64,000 nt of DNA from Ophiura sarsii (GCA_035610835.1 CM069450.1:27277503-27341502); one strand, 5' to 3'. Counted from the first letter of the stretch, positions 1 through 12,673 are shown. Numbers and translations are program-made. Notes: generated from the sequence alone by a model not told the origin.

Positions 1-180
1 AATTTATATATAATACGATAATTGAACACTGACTGTGTGTACCAGTATCGAACGATACTGGGTGTTCCAAAATCGGACGATACTAGTACAGTCCAAAATA
101 TATAGGATCTAAAGTACACTTTTCCCCTTCAGTTTTATTAATCTAATGATAAAAGTGTGAAAGTGAGCAATTTTTAATAT
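1..180. other. Leading flank without recognised gene
   Basis: No gene is recognisable here. The only structure seen is a short perfect hairpin at 42-61, with arms CCAGTATCG and CGATACTGG around a 2-nt AA spacer. A related half-site (CGATACTAG) follows at about 77-85. Function is unknown. The segment lies before the first homology to the tandem unit. Confidence 0.4.
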
Positions 181-774
181 GATCACTTCATTACTTGAAC
201 ATGGTTAGAAACTTAATTATCGAAAATGACAATTAAGGGACACGACATTAATGGGTACGATGTTAGCGACAGGGTTTCCTTGTGTTTCCTTGTGGTGATT
301 GATTTGTATTAGTACACATTACCAACACATGAATCACTCTCTCATGTTTGTGGGATAGTTTTTCAAACAATCTTATAAGTGCATTCGGCATTAAGCATGA
401 AAACTGGAAAAATTGCCAATAGATCTGCACACAATCATATAACAAATACGTTTGAAGAGCCAGATGGATATTTGCCAGTGGCACCAACACGCAACAGGGA
501 CCTAGGGTATCTATGTAATCTCTTTTACATCCTTTGCGCTGATTGTTACGAACAAAAAAACTCATGGGTTCGAGTTTAGGTGTTGTTTAAAACTGGGTAA
601 ACTAGAGGTCTATAAAACTTCACAAAGAGTGTTACATCATAGCATCAGTGAATGTGCGTATTAATTTAATATATTAAGAATATTAGAAATATTTGAAATT
701 TCACCCTGGCTTCTTTTCTCAAACTGTTGTTATTTATCTCATCCGTTTCTATGATATATGCTGTTGCTGTTATA

Positions 775-1633
775 CAGGGTGTCTCTATAAAAACCGTGCA
801 CGTGTTTACCCAACTTATTGACCATGAACTTCTAAAATTTATGTAACAATTGTTAATTTATTGATAGACTAACCGCTTGGCTTTCATATGCCGTTTATTT
901 CATCTGATTTGGTTTTGTCAATCTTGAGATATGACCAACTAAAGCTACCTAAAATCGACGTTGTGCCACTTTACAGTTTGCAATGAATAGAAGGTTACAC
1001 CGGAGAGGGGGTTGGGAGTTGTTACCACCCCCTAAAACATGGCCGACCTGCCGTATTCGCTACATAGTGAAATAGGCCAAATAGAAATATTCGCCATAAA
1101 AAGTTCCAAATATCGGAATTTCACCCGTTTTTGCTTGTAAGTGGAAATGGTGTTTCTAATAGGTCTATGCTATAATATTTAGGATCTCACAATTAAAATA
1201 TTTTTCAAAATGGCGATTTAAAATAATTGTAAGGTGGCAACCCCCCCCCCCCCCCCCTCCCCTACTATCGGACTTTGAGGGCTTACCCTACTCCCGGGTA
1301 AGGTGGCACCCTCAATTAAATCGATCACCTAGCCCTAGGTCACTGTTATTTGTGTTTTAGCGCAATCGGCGACCACCCTCCCTCAGGAGGACGAGGGTTT
1401 TAATGCTTACATTTGAGCATTGTTTCTGTAAAAGTGGTACAACGTCGATTTTAGGTAGCTTTAGTTACTTGATCATATCTCAAGATTGACAAAACCAAAT
1501 TAGATGAAATAAACGGCATATGAAAGCTAAGCGTTTAGTCTATCAATATGTATATAATTGTTACACCAAATTTTAGAAGTTCATGGCCAATGAGTTGGAC
1601 AAACACGTGCACGCTTTTTTTTGAGACACCCTG
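775..1633. mobile_element. Tc1/mariner-like non-autonomous foldback element with TA duplication
   Basis: The element is bounded by CAGGGTGTCTC and its inverted copy GAGACACCCTG, and flanked by TA at 773-774 and 1634-1635. The matching positions of unit A (10597-10598) and unit B have the uninterrupted target with one TA, so this is an insertion with a TA duplication. The inverted arms are long, about 775-978 against 1430-1633. The centre holds a C homopolymer (about 1240-1257) and no transposase. The interior at about 1330-1400 also matches 15436-15530 of unit A in reverse, so fragments of the same family lie inside the unit. The TA target fits the Tc1/mariner superfamily; the exact family is not known. 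Confidence 0.88.
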
Positions 1634-1819
1634 TAGACTAGCGAGAGTGCCCACATTAATTTACGGGGTTTTAAACATGCCAGTTATACAGGGTGTGAGC
1701 GAGAGCGAGACGAACATAGTATCGGCTCTACACAACATTTCAATGGGATTTCAATAGACATGTTTGTCCCCGTATTCAAGGTCTATGGTCTGGTATAATA
1801 CGCACATACTCTCAGTATA

Positions 1820-2293
1820 TGAAGAGCTTTGTTGCAAAAGGGCTATAGTGCATTTTTTTCAAAAATGAGTTTGATATAGAAATGTATAGGGAAAAATCAT
1901 TTTTTTCAAAAAGAACTACATCTCATTGTAAACAGCCATTGAAATTGTTGTTTTGTTGCAAAAGGGCCTGTATCAGAATTAAAACTTCTTCTTTTTTAAA
2001 TGATTAAAATAAATGATTTTGTTGTGTGGTATTTTTTCTCTATGTACAAACAGATGGAGTTTTGCTGCAAAAGGGCCTACATCCAAATTTTCCAAAAATG
2101 TAAACATGATTTTAAAAAAATTGAAAAATAGCACATTTGAAATTTATTTCAATTTAAATTAGTATGTAGTGTACCTCTTTCATAATCGATTCAGTTTTTC
2201 AATTGCTCAACTTAAATATTTAGAAACAGTTTTTTGACTTTTCTCAATAAGAGCCACAGTGGATGCAGGACCTTTTGCAAAAAAACCTCTTCA
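1820..2293. mobile_element. TA-flanked TIR element with repeated GCAAAAGGGCC words
   Basis: The terminus TGAAGAG at 1820 is matched by the inverted CTCTTCA ending at 2293, with TA on both sides. Unit A at about 10779-10784 is uninterrupted here. The terminal word, roughly TTGCAAAAGGGC, recurs directly at about 1834, 1953 and 2056 and in inverted form (CCTTTTGCAAA) at about 2271. No ORF with recognised similarity is present. It is probably a non-autonomous DNA transposon; the superfamily is undetermined. Confidence 0.65.
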
Positions 2294-2554
2294 TATATAC
2301 GATTGTGTTGTCCGGTCGCGAAATAAATTCGCTGGCCGGTCATCGGATGTTCTTGTCCTTCTTCTTCATTGCTCGTTATTCAGGTATGTTTGTTTAGCAC
2401 ATGAGTGTTCTTGATTTAATTAGCTCGAGCTCGCATGAGAATGGCACAATTGTCCTCGTGACATGTATTACGACAGTTAGCATCATTAATACATTTCTCT
2501 TCGATCAGTCAAGCATTATCGTACCGTATGATGTATTGTTTAAATGGCAATTTA

Positions 2555-2898
2555 GTAAACATGGGCTTTTCTAAATAAGACATTTAAGATATAGTCGTTA
2601 TAGAATCTTCCTGCGGGTCGCTTTAAAACATCCTGAATGGTGTCACGGTATATATTGTACAACCTCTTTCGTTGGATTCTATTATTGCCTCAAGCTAATA
2701 CTGGCAGTGTAAGCTTCTTAGTGACAGATAATGTTAGGAAGCTATTGCTGTTAGCCTCTGCCATGCACCTCTCGTGTTCGAGTTAACAGACACGTATTCT
2801 TTTTCACTTCGGAAATCTGTGCTAAATTGCCGCTGGCCATTTTTACTGTTGTTAACGCCTCCATACAATCATCTCAGTAGAATTTTATTTACAAAGAG
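2555..2898 (+). repeat. 340-bp module, copy 0 instance
   Basis: This is the first of five dispersed copies of a ~340-bp module that begins GTAAACATGGGC and ends TTTACAAAGAG. The other copies are 10784-11128 and 11691-12033 in unit A, and 32368-32711 and 33270-33614 in unit B. A shorter relative (GATAATGATAGGAAG followed by GTTAGCCTCTGCC) lies at about 10440-10530 and 32028-32110. The open frames crossing these modules are interrupted differently in each copy, so I do not regard them as genes. Confidence 0.7.
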
Positions 2899-3282
2899 GA
2901 TACTAGTTTCTTGTTAATTTGTTGGGTTCCAATTCCAATTTTAGATGATTAGTTGCTAATGAAATTGAAATCACTATTCATGTTCAATGCAATGAATACA
3001 GATCCCAAACTATTAAGTTGAACGACGGAGCAGGCTGAGTTTGCAGCTCTTATGTATCGTCAAAGAATCTACGATTTAATCTCTTATATCACCCCTGAAA
3101 TTGGATTGCAACATATTCGTTGGCGAAACGTCTTCGCGTGTAATTCCCTCGTCGTGCTTGTTTTGTGCTTCCCCATTTCCTTGCACAGGGTAAGGATTGT
3201 TGATTGAACATTAATTTTAATGCATAAGGGAATGGTAGATTACTGGGATAGGCAGGAGGTGACAGGGTATTATCTATTCGTA

Positions 3283-3420
3283 AGTCTATGTCTAAGGGTG
3301 AGGACAAACAAATGTTAAAGGTAAGGACAAGGACGCACAAGTGGCTCAAGGTTTAGGACGAACAAGTGTCTAAGGTTAAGGGAGAATAAGTGTCTATAGA
3401 GGTAAGGACAATCAGGTGCA
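3283..3420 (+). repeat. Degenerate ~24-29 bp minisatellite, unit A
   Basis: About five degenerate units based on GTCTAAGGTNAGGACNAACAAGT are read in tandem. The same array is at about 21527-21664 in unit B and 43092-43229 in unit C, with almost no change. The 86-codon frame on the minus strand that spans it (3089-3349 and its two equivalents) is identical because the copies are nearly identical, and it shows no recognisable domain. Confidence 0.6.
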
Positions 3421-3898
3421 AGCTAATGCATGTATGAATGTCCATGCGAAATGCAATAAACAACGACATAATGTAGGCATGTTCAAACATGTAAGGACAC
3501 AAAAGTGGGTGTAAGTTAGTGTAAGTTGTCTTTCGTTCGTGTTCATCAGCTGTTCTGCAACCCATCTGTTCGTTTTGATCAACGGTAATTTGACCTGTTA
3601 GCCGCCTGTAAACAGGCCCCCACCGAACCACTAATGAATATAACGTATGCAAAAGATGTCACGAATGAATTACAACTTACACGAACGGACACCCACATTT
3701 CCAAAACGTCGGCCACGCGTTAGCTCTACACCTAGCAACAAAAGTCCGGACCAGGAGGTGCTTTGAGGTTGGCTAATTCAAACTACATAATCGGTAACAA
3801 AAATCTGAGATATGAATTAAATGAGTAAATTTCTTCTTCGCATTTTGATACCTCATTCAACAAAATCGAATGGATACTTTTGTTATGACAATTTCAAT

Positions 3899-4169
3899 GA
3901 CCGCGCATAACAACAGCAAAGTTGCACTAGGTAAAGGAAATCATTGATTTTAGAGTGATTACTGTCATAACTCTGTGCTATCTGAACGAGCCACCTAGGT
4001 ATCTGGATGAATGAGTTTGGAGTGATAACCGCAATTTGCGGGACAAAGGTGTGACTAGCTGTGAAGAATGAAAGTCCTTGCTCTCTTTACACACACATTT
4101 TCAGTGCATAATCACACACATCAATGAATTCATATACCTAGTGCAACTTTGCTGTTGTTATGCGCGGTC
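3899..4169. mobile_element. Foldback element with perfect 35-bp inverted ends, unit A
   Basis: The left arm 3899-3933 begins GACCGCGCATAAC and ends CACTAGGTA. It is repeated as an exact reverse complement at 4135-4169. The 200-bp interior has no ORF. The equivalent in unit B is 22153-22410, with a small internal deletion. Unit C lacks it: there the DNA that follows the right arm (TTACGGCGACTTG) is joined to unrelated sequence. It is probably a MITE, but the target duplication cannot be read because no clean empty site is available. Confidence 0.7.
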
Positions 4170-5290
4170 TTACGGCGACTTGTTGACGATGTTTCTAGAA
4201 GTTGTTCCAATAATTTTAATTTATTTTTAATTCTTACATCTTTTCATTTGAAACGGTGGTCTTAAAACTAATGTAGTTTCATTTTCAATGTTAAATTTGC
4301 CAAACAAATATGTGAGTTGAAATAACAAATCACGTACTTTCTCTAGTAATAAATACTATTTAGTAAAGTATACGGGCCTCCAAGCTGAGTTCAGGCCTGT
4401 CTGGCTGGAAAACAACATACATTTCGCAATCATTTATCCCGGATGTTACTCCCAAGTGCACTTTCGAATTGACATCTGCTGCTTACGTCTGAAAGGGGGC
4501 TCATAAATTGTTTCATTTCTTGATTGATAATGAAACTGAAACATGGTGGATAACATGTGAATTGATAACCCCCTATAAATTAATCAAAACTCATATGTAA
4601 ACAAGTTCGCTTACACCAAAACTTATACCAATATGTATAGGTGTTTTAGATTTATCATCAGACTTTAGTATTAGACTTTACAACTGTATATCATAATATG
4701 TATTGCAGTCGAGACTTTTCATATAGCGTGATTAGCATGTCCCACATTCGATATATCAGAATAGTGTGCTTTAACAAAGGAAAATAAAAATACTGAATTG
4801 TCATTAACCCAATTTTACATTTATGAGGTCTGCATGGTATCATCATTTATAAAAGCAGACTTACCAACAATATCTTCATTAGTTGCAGTCATAGGCCTTC
4901 AATAACTTGTCACACATACGATATCTGAAGTGATAGTGTTTTCCGGATGGAAAATTAAGAGAAAACAAATACACTGACAAAATACAATCATATCAGTGTC
5001 ATCAACGAATGTTTGACTGATGAGTGTGTTTTAACTATCATCAAATTTCATAATAGACTCTACACAAATATCCAATAATAATTGCTGTCTAGCACGTTCA
5101 TAAAACAATGTCTGACACATAAAGGGCGGGTGAAAAAACTAAATGTAGTGTCATCAATCATCATGCGTATCGTACAATATGAGCGTGAAGAAAACACATC
5201 ACCAGTTATTAAAGCAGGCATATCATCAATATCTCAATATATCGTCAGCCTGCTTCGATAATTGCCTAACTCATTTTTTCTAGTTCTTAA

Positions 5291-5930
5291 GGCCCTGTCA
5301 CACCATAACGTATCGCCTCAACGTATGCCAACGTATGCGAAATATCGAAAAATACGTTGGTGTACGTTGGTGTACGCTGATATAAGTTAGGGGTACGTTG
5401 GGGATACGTCATTTACGTTAAGAGCACGCTGTGATACGCTGTGACAATTTGGAGCATGCTCAAAATTTCTCGACGTACTCAACGTGTACTTAGTACGTTC
5501 TGCATAAGTTCCCGGTAAGTTTGTGGTACGTTAAATATACGTTGACATACGCTGACATACGTTAGTGGTACGTTACTCGTACGTTACTCGTAAGTTGGTA
5601 TACGTTGATGAACGTAGGCTGACGGGGAAACGTACAGCCAACGTAGTGATAACGAGTTGATAACGTATATGTGCCGTATGTCTAACGTATGCCTGACGTA
5701 TTTCCAACGAGTTTCGACGTATTCTCACGTATTCACCTTATGCCGGGCGATCGTGTAAGGCCCTGTCACGTATCCATAGCGTATTGAACGTATACATAGC
5801 GTATGACTAACGTATTGATAGCGTATCAAACTTATAACATACTTATGACAGCGTATCACAGCGTATGCGAGCGTATGCGAGCGTATGACTAACGTATGCT
5901 TAACGTATACTTAACGTAGCGTATGATGAT
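5291..5930. repeat. ACGTA-word array with strand switch, unit A
   Basis: This stretch of ~640 bp is dominated by short words containing ACGTA or CGTAT, several dozen in all, at irregular 8-15 bp spacing. To about 5620 the words read mainly as TACGTTG; from about 5630 onward they read mainly as AACGTAT, the reverse complement. The motif GGCCCTGTCAC marks the left end (5291) and recurs in the same orientation near 5760, which suggests two joined elements. The unit B copy is 27184-27840, with small internal insertions and deletions. There is no gene. It resembles a foldback element or satellite built from one word. Confidence 0.65.
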
Positions 5931-7944
5931 GGGTTGATGTACTGGGAAGTAGCTACTCTGCATGCCATCACCATTGTTTTATCTTAAACATGGTGGGCCT
6001 TTACTCTATAGGACATTCTCAACTTATTTGTCTCCTCCCTAGCAGCTAAAACTCAAGGGAGAGGACATTTTAAGTTAGAAATGTTAAGAAGACATATACA
6101 AAGCTCATTGTATATAAGTCACTCTAAGTCTATAATGGCATTTGGTTTTCTGTATTAGTCCATAGTATTGGATTAATTTTGTACTTTCCCAGAGTCATCT
6201 TAGTTACGAAAGCAAGCGAGCTTTCTTTTAGCAAACAGTTTCATAAACCTCAAGTTTCATAATCATGAATTACCGGGTGTATTACAACAAGTCGCCTCCA
6301 CCGATCATCGTTTAAAGAACGGCAAGACATGCCTTCTGTCATCGTTTTAAATAACTATCATTAAGCCAGTTCGCTTTTTGTTTTATCGTAAGATAAATAG
6401 ACCTACTGCCATCTCATATAAGTTTAATATGAGCAATATATGTTCAAAGTCTAGAACACTCCAATGCCGCGTGTCTTTTATTCCAATACGGAATAAAGCA
6501 CATTAGGCCTACACAACATTCAGCAAGACATTTAATTGTCAGATTTTAATAAGATATAATTTCCTAGTTTGGAAATTTATCATTTTAAATGTAAAGAGCC
6601 AGCTTTTATCGAGTCTCATTCGGAAGCATTTACCGTTTTACATAGAATCATCAACAGAATATATTTTGTGAGATAAGACAAAATAGGAATTTCAAGTTCA
6701 ATAATGTTGTTTGTTTTAACAACACATAATCTAATAAGTTTTGTCACGACAGATATTGTCGAGCAAGAGCCTTTCATTTAGTATGATTTTCTTTTAAATC
6801 AACTACTGCTTAGTTAGCGTACACTAAGTATACAATGTCGGAAGCATTTTAATGAGCATTTTATTATTTGAGACTGGAGGCAGTTACCCTTGATGCCTTC
6901 CCACCTTTTAAGATTTTTTTTAGTTCGATTGGTTATACGAATATTTAGAGCTAAACTAAGTTTACCGAGTCGCACTTAATTAGTTCCAGTGAATGCTCTT
7001 GGTAGAGGTAGATTAGTTTGGATAGCTGAACCAATTTGGACATTACTATACGAAATAAAACTAGTTATCAATTAACGATATCCTACTGAAAGATTGGAAA
7101 GATTAGTGGTACTCCCTGAACTAATCATTTTTACTAACATTTCTTAGTTCAGCATTGGCATTAACCGATAAATGTTTTCTGTGTGATATTCAAATAAACC
7201 GTGCCTTTCTTCGAACTAATGAGAGGTAATACTTCATAAACATCTTTAAACAATGCTATATACATTTACCGTATACCTGTTTGATATGTCCTAGTATCAA
7301 TGTTAAGTTCTGAGAATTCAGAAGTACATGGCATCACGGACAGATTTTTAATGCGGCAGTTACTGCAGTAACGATCCTTGAATTGTATTTTTAGCGTAGT
7401 GAAGCCCTTATACTATTAAAAGGCTATAACAAATAAACAAATCCATTGTTAATTCCGAAGGTATTCCAATAAACTGCGCATGCCAATTATCATTTTTAGA
7501 ATTCTGCACATGGAATTTCCATCACCAGTTGATCTCAGTTGAAAATTGCCATATTAATAATGATCTAATTGATATTCATGAGGTGATTTACTACGGCGAT
7601 TTTAATTTTGACTTGTCCGATAAAATCACGTATTGTAATGCTTTTAAATCATTAATCTGAATAAGAAACATGAATTTATAGGTATAAAATGTACAATGAA
7701 CACAATGAAATGGTAATTGGGTCTGATGGTTTGATACTTTGTCGACAGCACATACAGTGATAACTTGCAAGCTTCCAGGGGAGACATACTTTTGCGCGGC
7801 AGTGTATGTTCCATTCAAGTAACGGTAAAATATTAGTTTTCGGTACATGTATTTTATGACTTCTTCACAAGTGGCTGAACTAAAACATGTCTATGTTTTA
7901 TATCGTAGATATTCTAAATCTTCTAATCCATGAACAAGTACATT
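5931..7944. other. Unit A non-coding stretch
   Basis: No gene, RNA gene or clear TE is recognised. A matching stretch is present in unit B (27841-29550), except that about 7426-7722 is absent there. The deletion or insertion junction in B reads through AAAAGG joined to TCTGATGG. Confidence 0.4.
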
Positions 7945-8312
7945 TGAAACTCTAACCTGTTGAAATATCAACAGACGTTCTTCGCATGGAATATGGGAAC
8001 GTTCGACAAGTGCGTAATATGTGCAAAGTTATTTTGATCAACACGCTCTGCTCAAACAGGAAAAGACTACATCTCTAGTGACAGCTCCTAGACGTTGGAT
8101 TTCCAATGCACTGTTCATAATAGAGTGGAACGAAGGGGTTCCGGTAAATTATATTCTTCTCTTGAGACATTATAATTGTATTATTGCATAGCACAGATAT
8201 TATGACAAGTTACAACTGCCAGAGAGTGGTATACGTTAATAAATAATTAGTCAAGGGTTTCAGAATTTCATATTAGGTCTTACTAGTGCGTATGGCTCAG
8301 ACGTATACCGGT
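7945..8312 (+). repeat. Left arm of an old internal inverted duplication, unit A
   Basis: When reverse-complemented, this stretch aligns with 18056-18400 of the same unit. Shared landmarks are GGAACCCCTTCGTTCCACTC, CTGTTTGAGCAGAG, CTTGTCGAACGTTC and CATATTCCATGCGAAG. Identity is clearly lower than between A and B (roughly three quarters by eye), so the duplication is much older than the tandem array. Equivalent arms in unit B are about 29550-29915 and 39880-40215. Confidence 0.65.
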
Positions 8313-9479
8313 ATACACCTAGCAACAAATAGTTCCTGACCAGGTGCGTTGTTGTTGGCTAATCCAAAATCAATAATCGGTATCAAAAATCAGATAATAT
8401 GGTCATGTGTTTTAAGCTCGCCTCCTTTCGCGTTACACACGGATTTGGGATTTCGCAACATGATTTTAACTTTACACATATATATTTGCTTGTATACCCC
8501 CCTGAAGTAGTAAAAGTATACATTTTCTGAAGGGAATTGCATGAGAAAACTAAATATGCCATTTAAATTATAGTACGACCAAGAACTAAAATGATATGAT
8601 CGGAAATGTTCGGAAACATTTCAGAGTTTCTTAATTTTTAATTTGAGATCCATATATTTTTTATACCTACCCCTATTAGTATTTACTTTACATATTTAAA
8701 TTCCGGATGAAATTACCCATTAGATGATATATAGTTGTCAAAGTTACTACGTCGGTATGGTCATTATACCGGCTAGTGAATATCTCCAATTTCCAAAGGA
8801 AAAAGCTGATGATCATGATCGTATCCATAATTAATTAGTTGTTACAAATAGTTGACAAATCTGTTGAACCACATACTTAAAAACTACTAAATATCCTTTA
8901 AAGTGGGACCAAAATTGAGTTTGAAACATTAGGGGATGACTAGTTATTGTATGTGGTAAAACTAATTGGCCGCGTGGAAAATGTTAAAGAAATATTTCTT
9001 GGTGCCTATCAAGTGATATAGATTTTTCAATAAATGTATTTGGTTACATATGGTATTATAATGATAATATTTCATTCCAGACAAATCATCAGAAATATGA
9101 GATTCAGACTCGGAATATTACCTCAACACATGTATATCATACAAGGTTTTTTTCCTTCTCTTATAATTATTGCTAGCGGCACTTGGTGACGTAATGTTAG
9201 AAACAGCATATAGACATAATAGAGTATAGTGTTTGTTGCTTTAAATGTATTAAGCTTGACCAAATTATATGCAATTTCCTTGCTGTACAGATTTGTATGG
9301 CATTGGTGTCGAAAATGATGCTGTTCTAGGGCGCTTTCCCATATCCAGCCTGATTGTTAACGTTTTCGGTTTTGACGGTGTGTTGTCTTTTTTTTTTTTG
9401 GGGGGGGGGGGGAAGCCCTCCCATCCCTACATATATGAATAGTACATCCATATAATAAACAAAGTTCATCAGCGTCATA

Positions 9480-9880
9480 CAACTTCAGACACCCTTAGTT
9501 AGTCTTAGCAATCCATGCATCATCAATACCCCGTTGTCCCCCATGCCAAAGCTCAAGTGCTTATTTGCTTATTTCGTTCCGCCAGATAATACAATAACAC
9601 CGTTTTAATCTTCATCCGTATTCTAACAACTTATATTTCAATTTTGAGACACATCCGTAATCCCTGTCGACATTTTTTCAATCCCATGGGTTGAACATGA
9701 TATGCAATGTAATGTATCAAATGTCCTCAGCATCTTAATTTCCTTAGTCTGTTAGTTGTTATTGTGCCCAACGTAGACAGAAAGACAATGAACTGTTACA
9801 GTACATCCCTACATATATTATATTAATTTAGCATGAGCGGCACATGTCATATACATAACAGCTTAAACGTTGATGAAAAA
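9480..9880 (+). repeat. Old internal direct duplication, first copy
   Basis: It aligns in the same orientation with about 18960-19370. Shared landmarks are ACACCCTT, AGCAATCCATGC, ATCATCAATACCC, GTGCTTATTTCGTT and GTAATCCCTGTCGA, followed by TGAGCRGCAMATGTCAT and AGCTTAAA. The second copy includes the first unit of the 163-bp tandem repeat. A run of T then G (about 9388-9412) precedes the first copy. No gene is seen. Confidence 0.55.
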
Positions 9881-10783
9881 AGTGCAATTCCCTTATAACG
9901 ATGAATTGAACAAGTTTGCATTCAGCTAGCAATGGCATTCACCTATACTCAAGTTGGAAAAAAGTGTACTTTAGATACCACACCACTTATAGGTCCCCTT
10001 TACTTTTACATGTTAAAGGGGATTTTAAAAGCGTCGATTATCTCGCTTATAAAGCGATTAGATTTTTCAACATTATATTTTTCTTCAAGTTCAATATTTA
10101 TATAGAGTAACTCTGCAACTGTTCGCGATAAAAATCTCATCGGGGCCTGATAAAAAACTCATCGGGGCCCGGAACATTCTCGCAATTTTTATCGCGTACA
10201 AATGGAACTGCTCCCTAAGATCACCTCATTATTTGACATTTGAAGGACAAAACATGGCTAGAAACTTAATTATCGAAAATGACAATTAAGGGACACGATA
10301 TTAATGGGTACGATGTTAGCAATAGGATTCCCTTTTGTTTCTTTCGGGTGATTGATTTGTATTAGTACACATTGCCAACACATGAACCACTCTCTTACGT
10401 TTGTTGGATAGTTTTTCAAACAATCTTAAAAGTGCATTCTGGCAGTTTAAGCTGCTTCTTACAGATAATGATAGGAAGGTATTGCTGTTAGCCTCTGCCT
10501 TGCATCTCTCGTCTTCCAGTTATTTCACCCTGGCTTCTTTTCTCAAACTGTTGTTATTTATCTTATCCGTTTCTATGATATATGCTGTTGCTGTTATAGA
10601 CTAGCGAGAGTACCCATATTTATTTCCGGCTTTTCAAACATGCCAGTTATACAGGGTGTGAGCGAGAGCGAGACGCACATAGTATCGGCTCTACACAACA
10701 TTTCAATGGGATTTCAATAGACATGTTTGTCCCCGTATTCAAGGTCTATGGTCTGGTATAATATGCACATACTCTCAGTATAT

Positions 10784-11128
10784 GTAAACATGGGCTTTTC
10801 TAAATAAGACATTTAAGATATAGTCGTGGTAGAATCTTCCTGCGGGTCGATTAACATCCTGAATGGTGTCACGGTATATATTATACAACCTCTTTCGTTG
10901 GATTCTATTATTGCCTAAAGCTAATACTGGCAGTGTAAGCTTCTTAGTGACAACAGATAATGATAGGAAGCTATTGCTATTAGCTTCTGCCTTGCACCGC
11001 ACGTGTTCGAGTGAACAGACACGTATTCTTTTTTCACTTTGGAAATCTGTGCTAAATTGCCGCTGGTCATTTTTACTGATGTTACCGCCTCCATACAATC
11101 ATCTCAGTGAAATTTTATTTACAAAGAG
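10784..11128 (+). repeat. 340-bp module, unit A first instance
   Basis: This is a direct copy of the module at 11691-12033, separated by about 560 bp. The open frames on both strands here (10775-11098 and 10863-11180) look like shadows of the repeat: their frame and length change between copies and no domain is visible. Confidence 0.7.
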
Positions 11129-11339
11129 TTGTTTTGAAAAATTAAGGCCAAAAAAGAGGCATTTGGGAGGAAAAATATAAAAAACACGATTTTCAGTGAA
11201 ATTTGATATGAAAAATGGATTCCCTGACTCATTTCATTGAAAATAGTAGTGTATACTTTTATGTGCAACACATAAATAGTTTGAAAGTTACAGTGCTTGA
11301 AAAATTCATACAACGACACTTGACAGCACCTTTAAGGAC

Positions 11340-11560
11340 GCATTTCTCATTGTTTAATCTAATCTATATTTTTTGAAATGTTAACTAAAAAGTGCCAACA
11401 ACAAAAAAGTTTTCATTTTTGTAAACACTTTTTTGGCACTTTTTGGTAAATTTCTAAAAATATTAGATTAGTTTAACAAATTAGAAATGTTGTGATTTTC
11501 TCAGAATTGACACCAAATTTGGATTCTCCCCCTTAAACCTTGCGAGGGAAATCACTTTAA
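11340..11560. repeat. Palindromic dispersed repeat, unit A first instance
   Basis: The stretch AAGGACGCATTTCT is followed by an imperfect palindrome. Outer arms are TAATCTAATCTAT and ATATTAGATTAG, and inner arms are AAAAAGTGCCAA and TTGGCACTTTTT. A direct copy lies at about 14337-14560 in the same unit, and unit B has both (about 32930-33125 and 34981-35190). A related left flank (11140-11335) matches 61640-61800 in the same orientation and about 14135-14290 in reverse, so the family is dispersed beyond the array. Confidence 0.6.
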
Positions 11561-11690
11561 TTAGGTTAACACATAAGTGCTAACTATAGATGGTGCCTCA
11601 TTGCCCACCACACATTCATTTTTCTCTAAAACAATAATGTTGTCAACTCGTTGTTATTCCTACACACCTCTCCGTATATAATTCAAACAT

Positions 11691-12033
11691 GTAAACATGG
11701 GCTTTTCTAAATAAGACATTTAATATATAGTCGTGGTAGAATCTTCCTGCGGGTCGCTTAACATCCTGAATGGTGTCACGGTATATATATATTGTACAAC
11801 CTCTTTCGTTGGATTCTATTATTGCCTCAAGCTAATACTGGGCAGTGTAAGCTTCTTAGTGACAGATAATGATAAGAAGTTATTGCTGTTAGCTTCTGCC
11901 TTGCACCTCTCGTGTTCGAGTTAACAGACACGTATTCTTTTTCACTTCGGAAATCTGTGCTAAATTGCCGCTGGTCATTACTGTTGTTAACGCCTCCATA
12001 CAATCATCTCAGTAGAATTTTATTTACAAAGAG
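11691..12033 (+). repeat. 340-bp module, unit A second instance
   Basis: This is the second unit A copy of the module, nearly identical to 10784-11128 and to 2555-2898 in copy 0. The flank that follows (to about 12144) is also shared with copy 0, up to the point where copy 0 switches to unit A. Confidence 0.7.
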
Positions 12034-12494
12034 GATACTAGTTTCTTGTTAATTTGTTGGGTTCCAATTCCAATTTTAGATGATCAGTTGCTAATGAAAT
12101 TGAAATCACTATTCATGTTCAATGCAATGAATACAGATCCCAAACGGCACACTTTTTATTGTTGTGTGTGATTTGTGTGTCTTTCCATTCCTAATGTTCT
12201 TGGCGCTTTCGAAACATTTATTTCGCAAATGAAATACATGATGATATCTTTAAGAAGTAATTTTTGATATAATTTTTTCTAAGGATTATCCATCATTTTT
12301 TACTTAAGAATTTGATAAAGTTGAAATGGAAAGCAGGTTACAGTTACGTCGTGCTATTAGTGATCACAAGTAGTAAAACAACTTCGTTAGTGATACCCTG
12401 TGTGCGACTGGAATCACTAGTGCGTTAAGATTATGATAAAAAAGCCCCACCAACGCCCCAATACAAGAGTTAGGAAAACTGTTCGACAAAAAAA

Positions 12495-12531
12495 GCCCCA
12501 CCCTTAACTCTGAGGGGATGGGGCTTATAGA
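12495..12531. other. GC-rich hairpin
   Basis: The arms AAGCCCCACCC and GGATGGGGCTT enclose a ~12-nt loop. It is conserved in unit B at about 34081-34112 with a slightly different loop. No function is inferred. It does not look like a known structured RNA. Confidence 0.35.
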
Positions 12532-12673
12532 AGTGTAAAAATCACAACAACACCCCACGCTACTCTTTTTAAAACGAATATTTTCCCCGGTGTTAGACCA
12601 TCACAATGGCTAGCTTTGGTCCTGTCCTATAAACATGACGACTGTACTCTCATGTGCGTATTGTCTGTTACTA

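Larger units (their letters stand above)
181..3010 (+). repeat. Diverged, partial copy 0 of the 18 kb tandem unit
   Basis: Blocks of this stretch align in order with unit A. About 181-386 matches 10222-10437, 691-774 matches 10523-10598, 1634-1817 matches 10597-10782, and 2555-3009 matches 11691-12144. The copy is visibly more diverged than A is from B. It is broken by a TA-flanked element (775-1633), a second TIR element (1820-2293) and two copy-specific stretches (about 387-690 and 2294-2554) in which I recognise nothing. It ends at about 3010, where the sequence switches abruptly to the left end of unit A. No protein-coding gene is supported. Confidence 0.75.

Noticed and set aside
1685..1700. 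Second insertion end (TACAGGGTGTGAGCG)
   Set aside because: It resembles the mariner-like terminus, but no partner end exists and unit A has the same sequence; unit B has a small deletion, so this is chance or an old remnant.
3089..3349. 86-codon minus-strand ORF identical in units A, B and C
   Set aside because: Its conservation is explained by the near identity of the DNA copies; it overlaps a minisatellite and has no recognised domain or initiation context.
10775..11180. Overlapping ORFs of ~105 codons on both strands
   Set aside because: They lie in the 340-bp repeated module, and the frames are not kept between copies.
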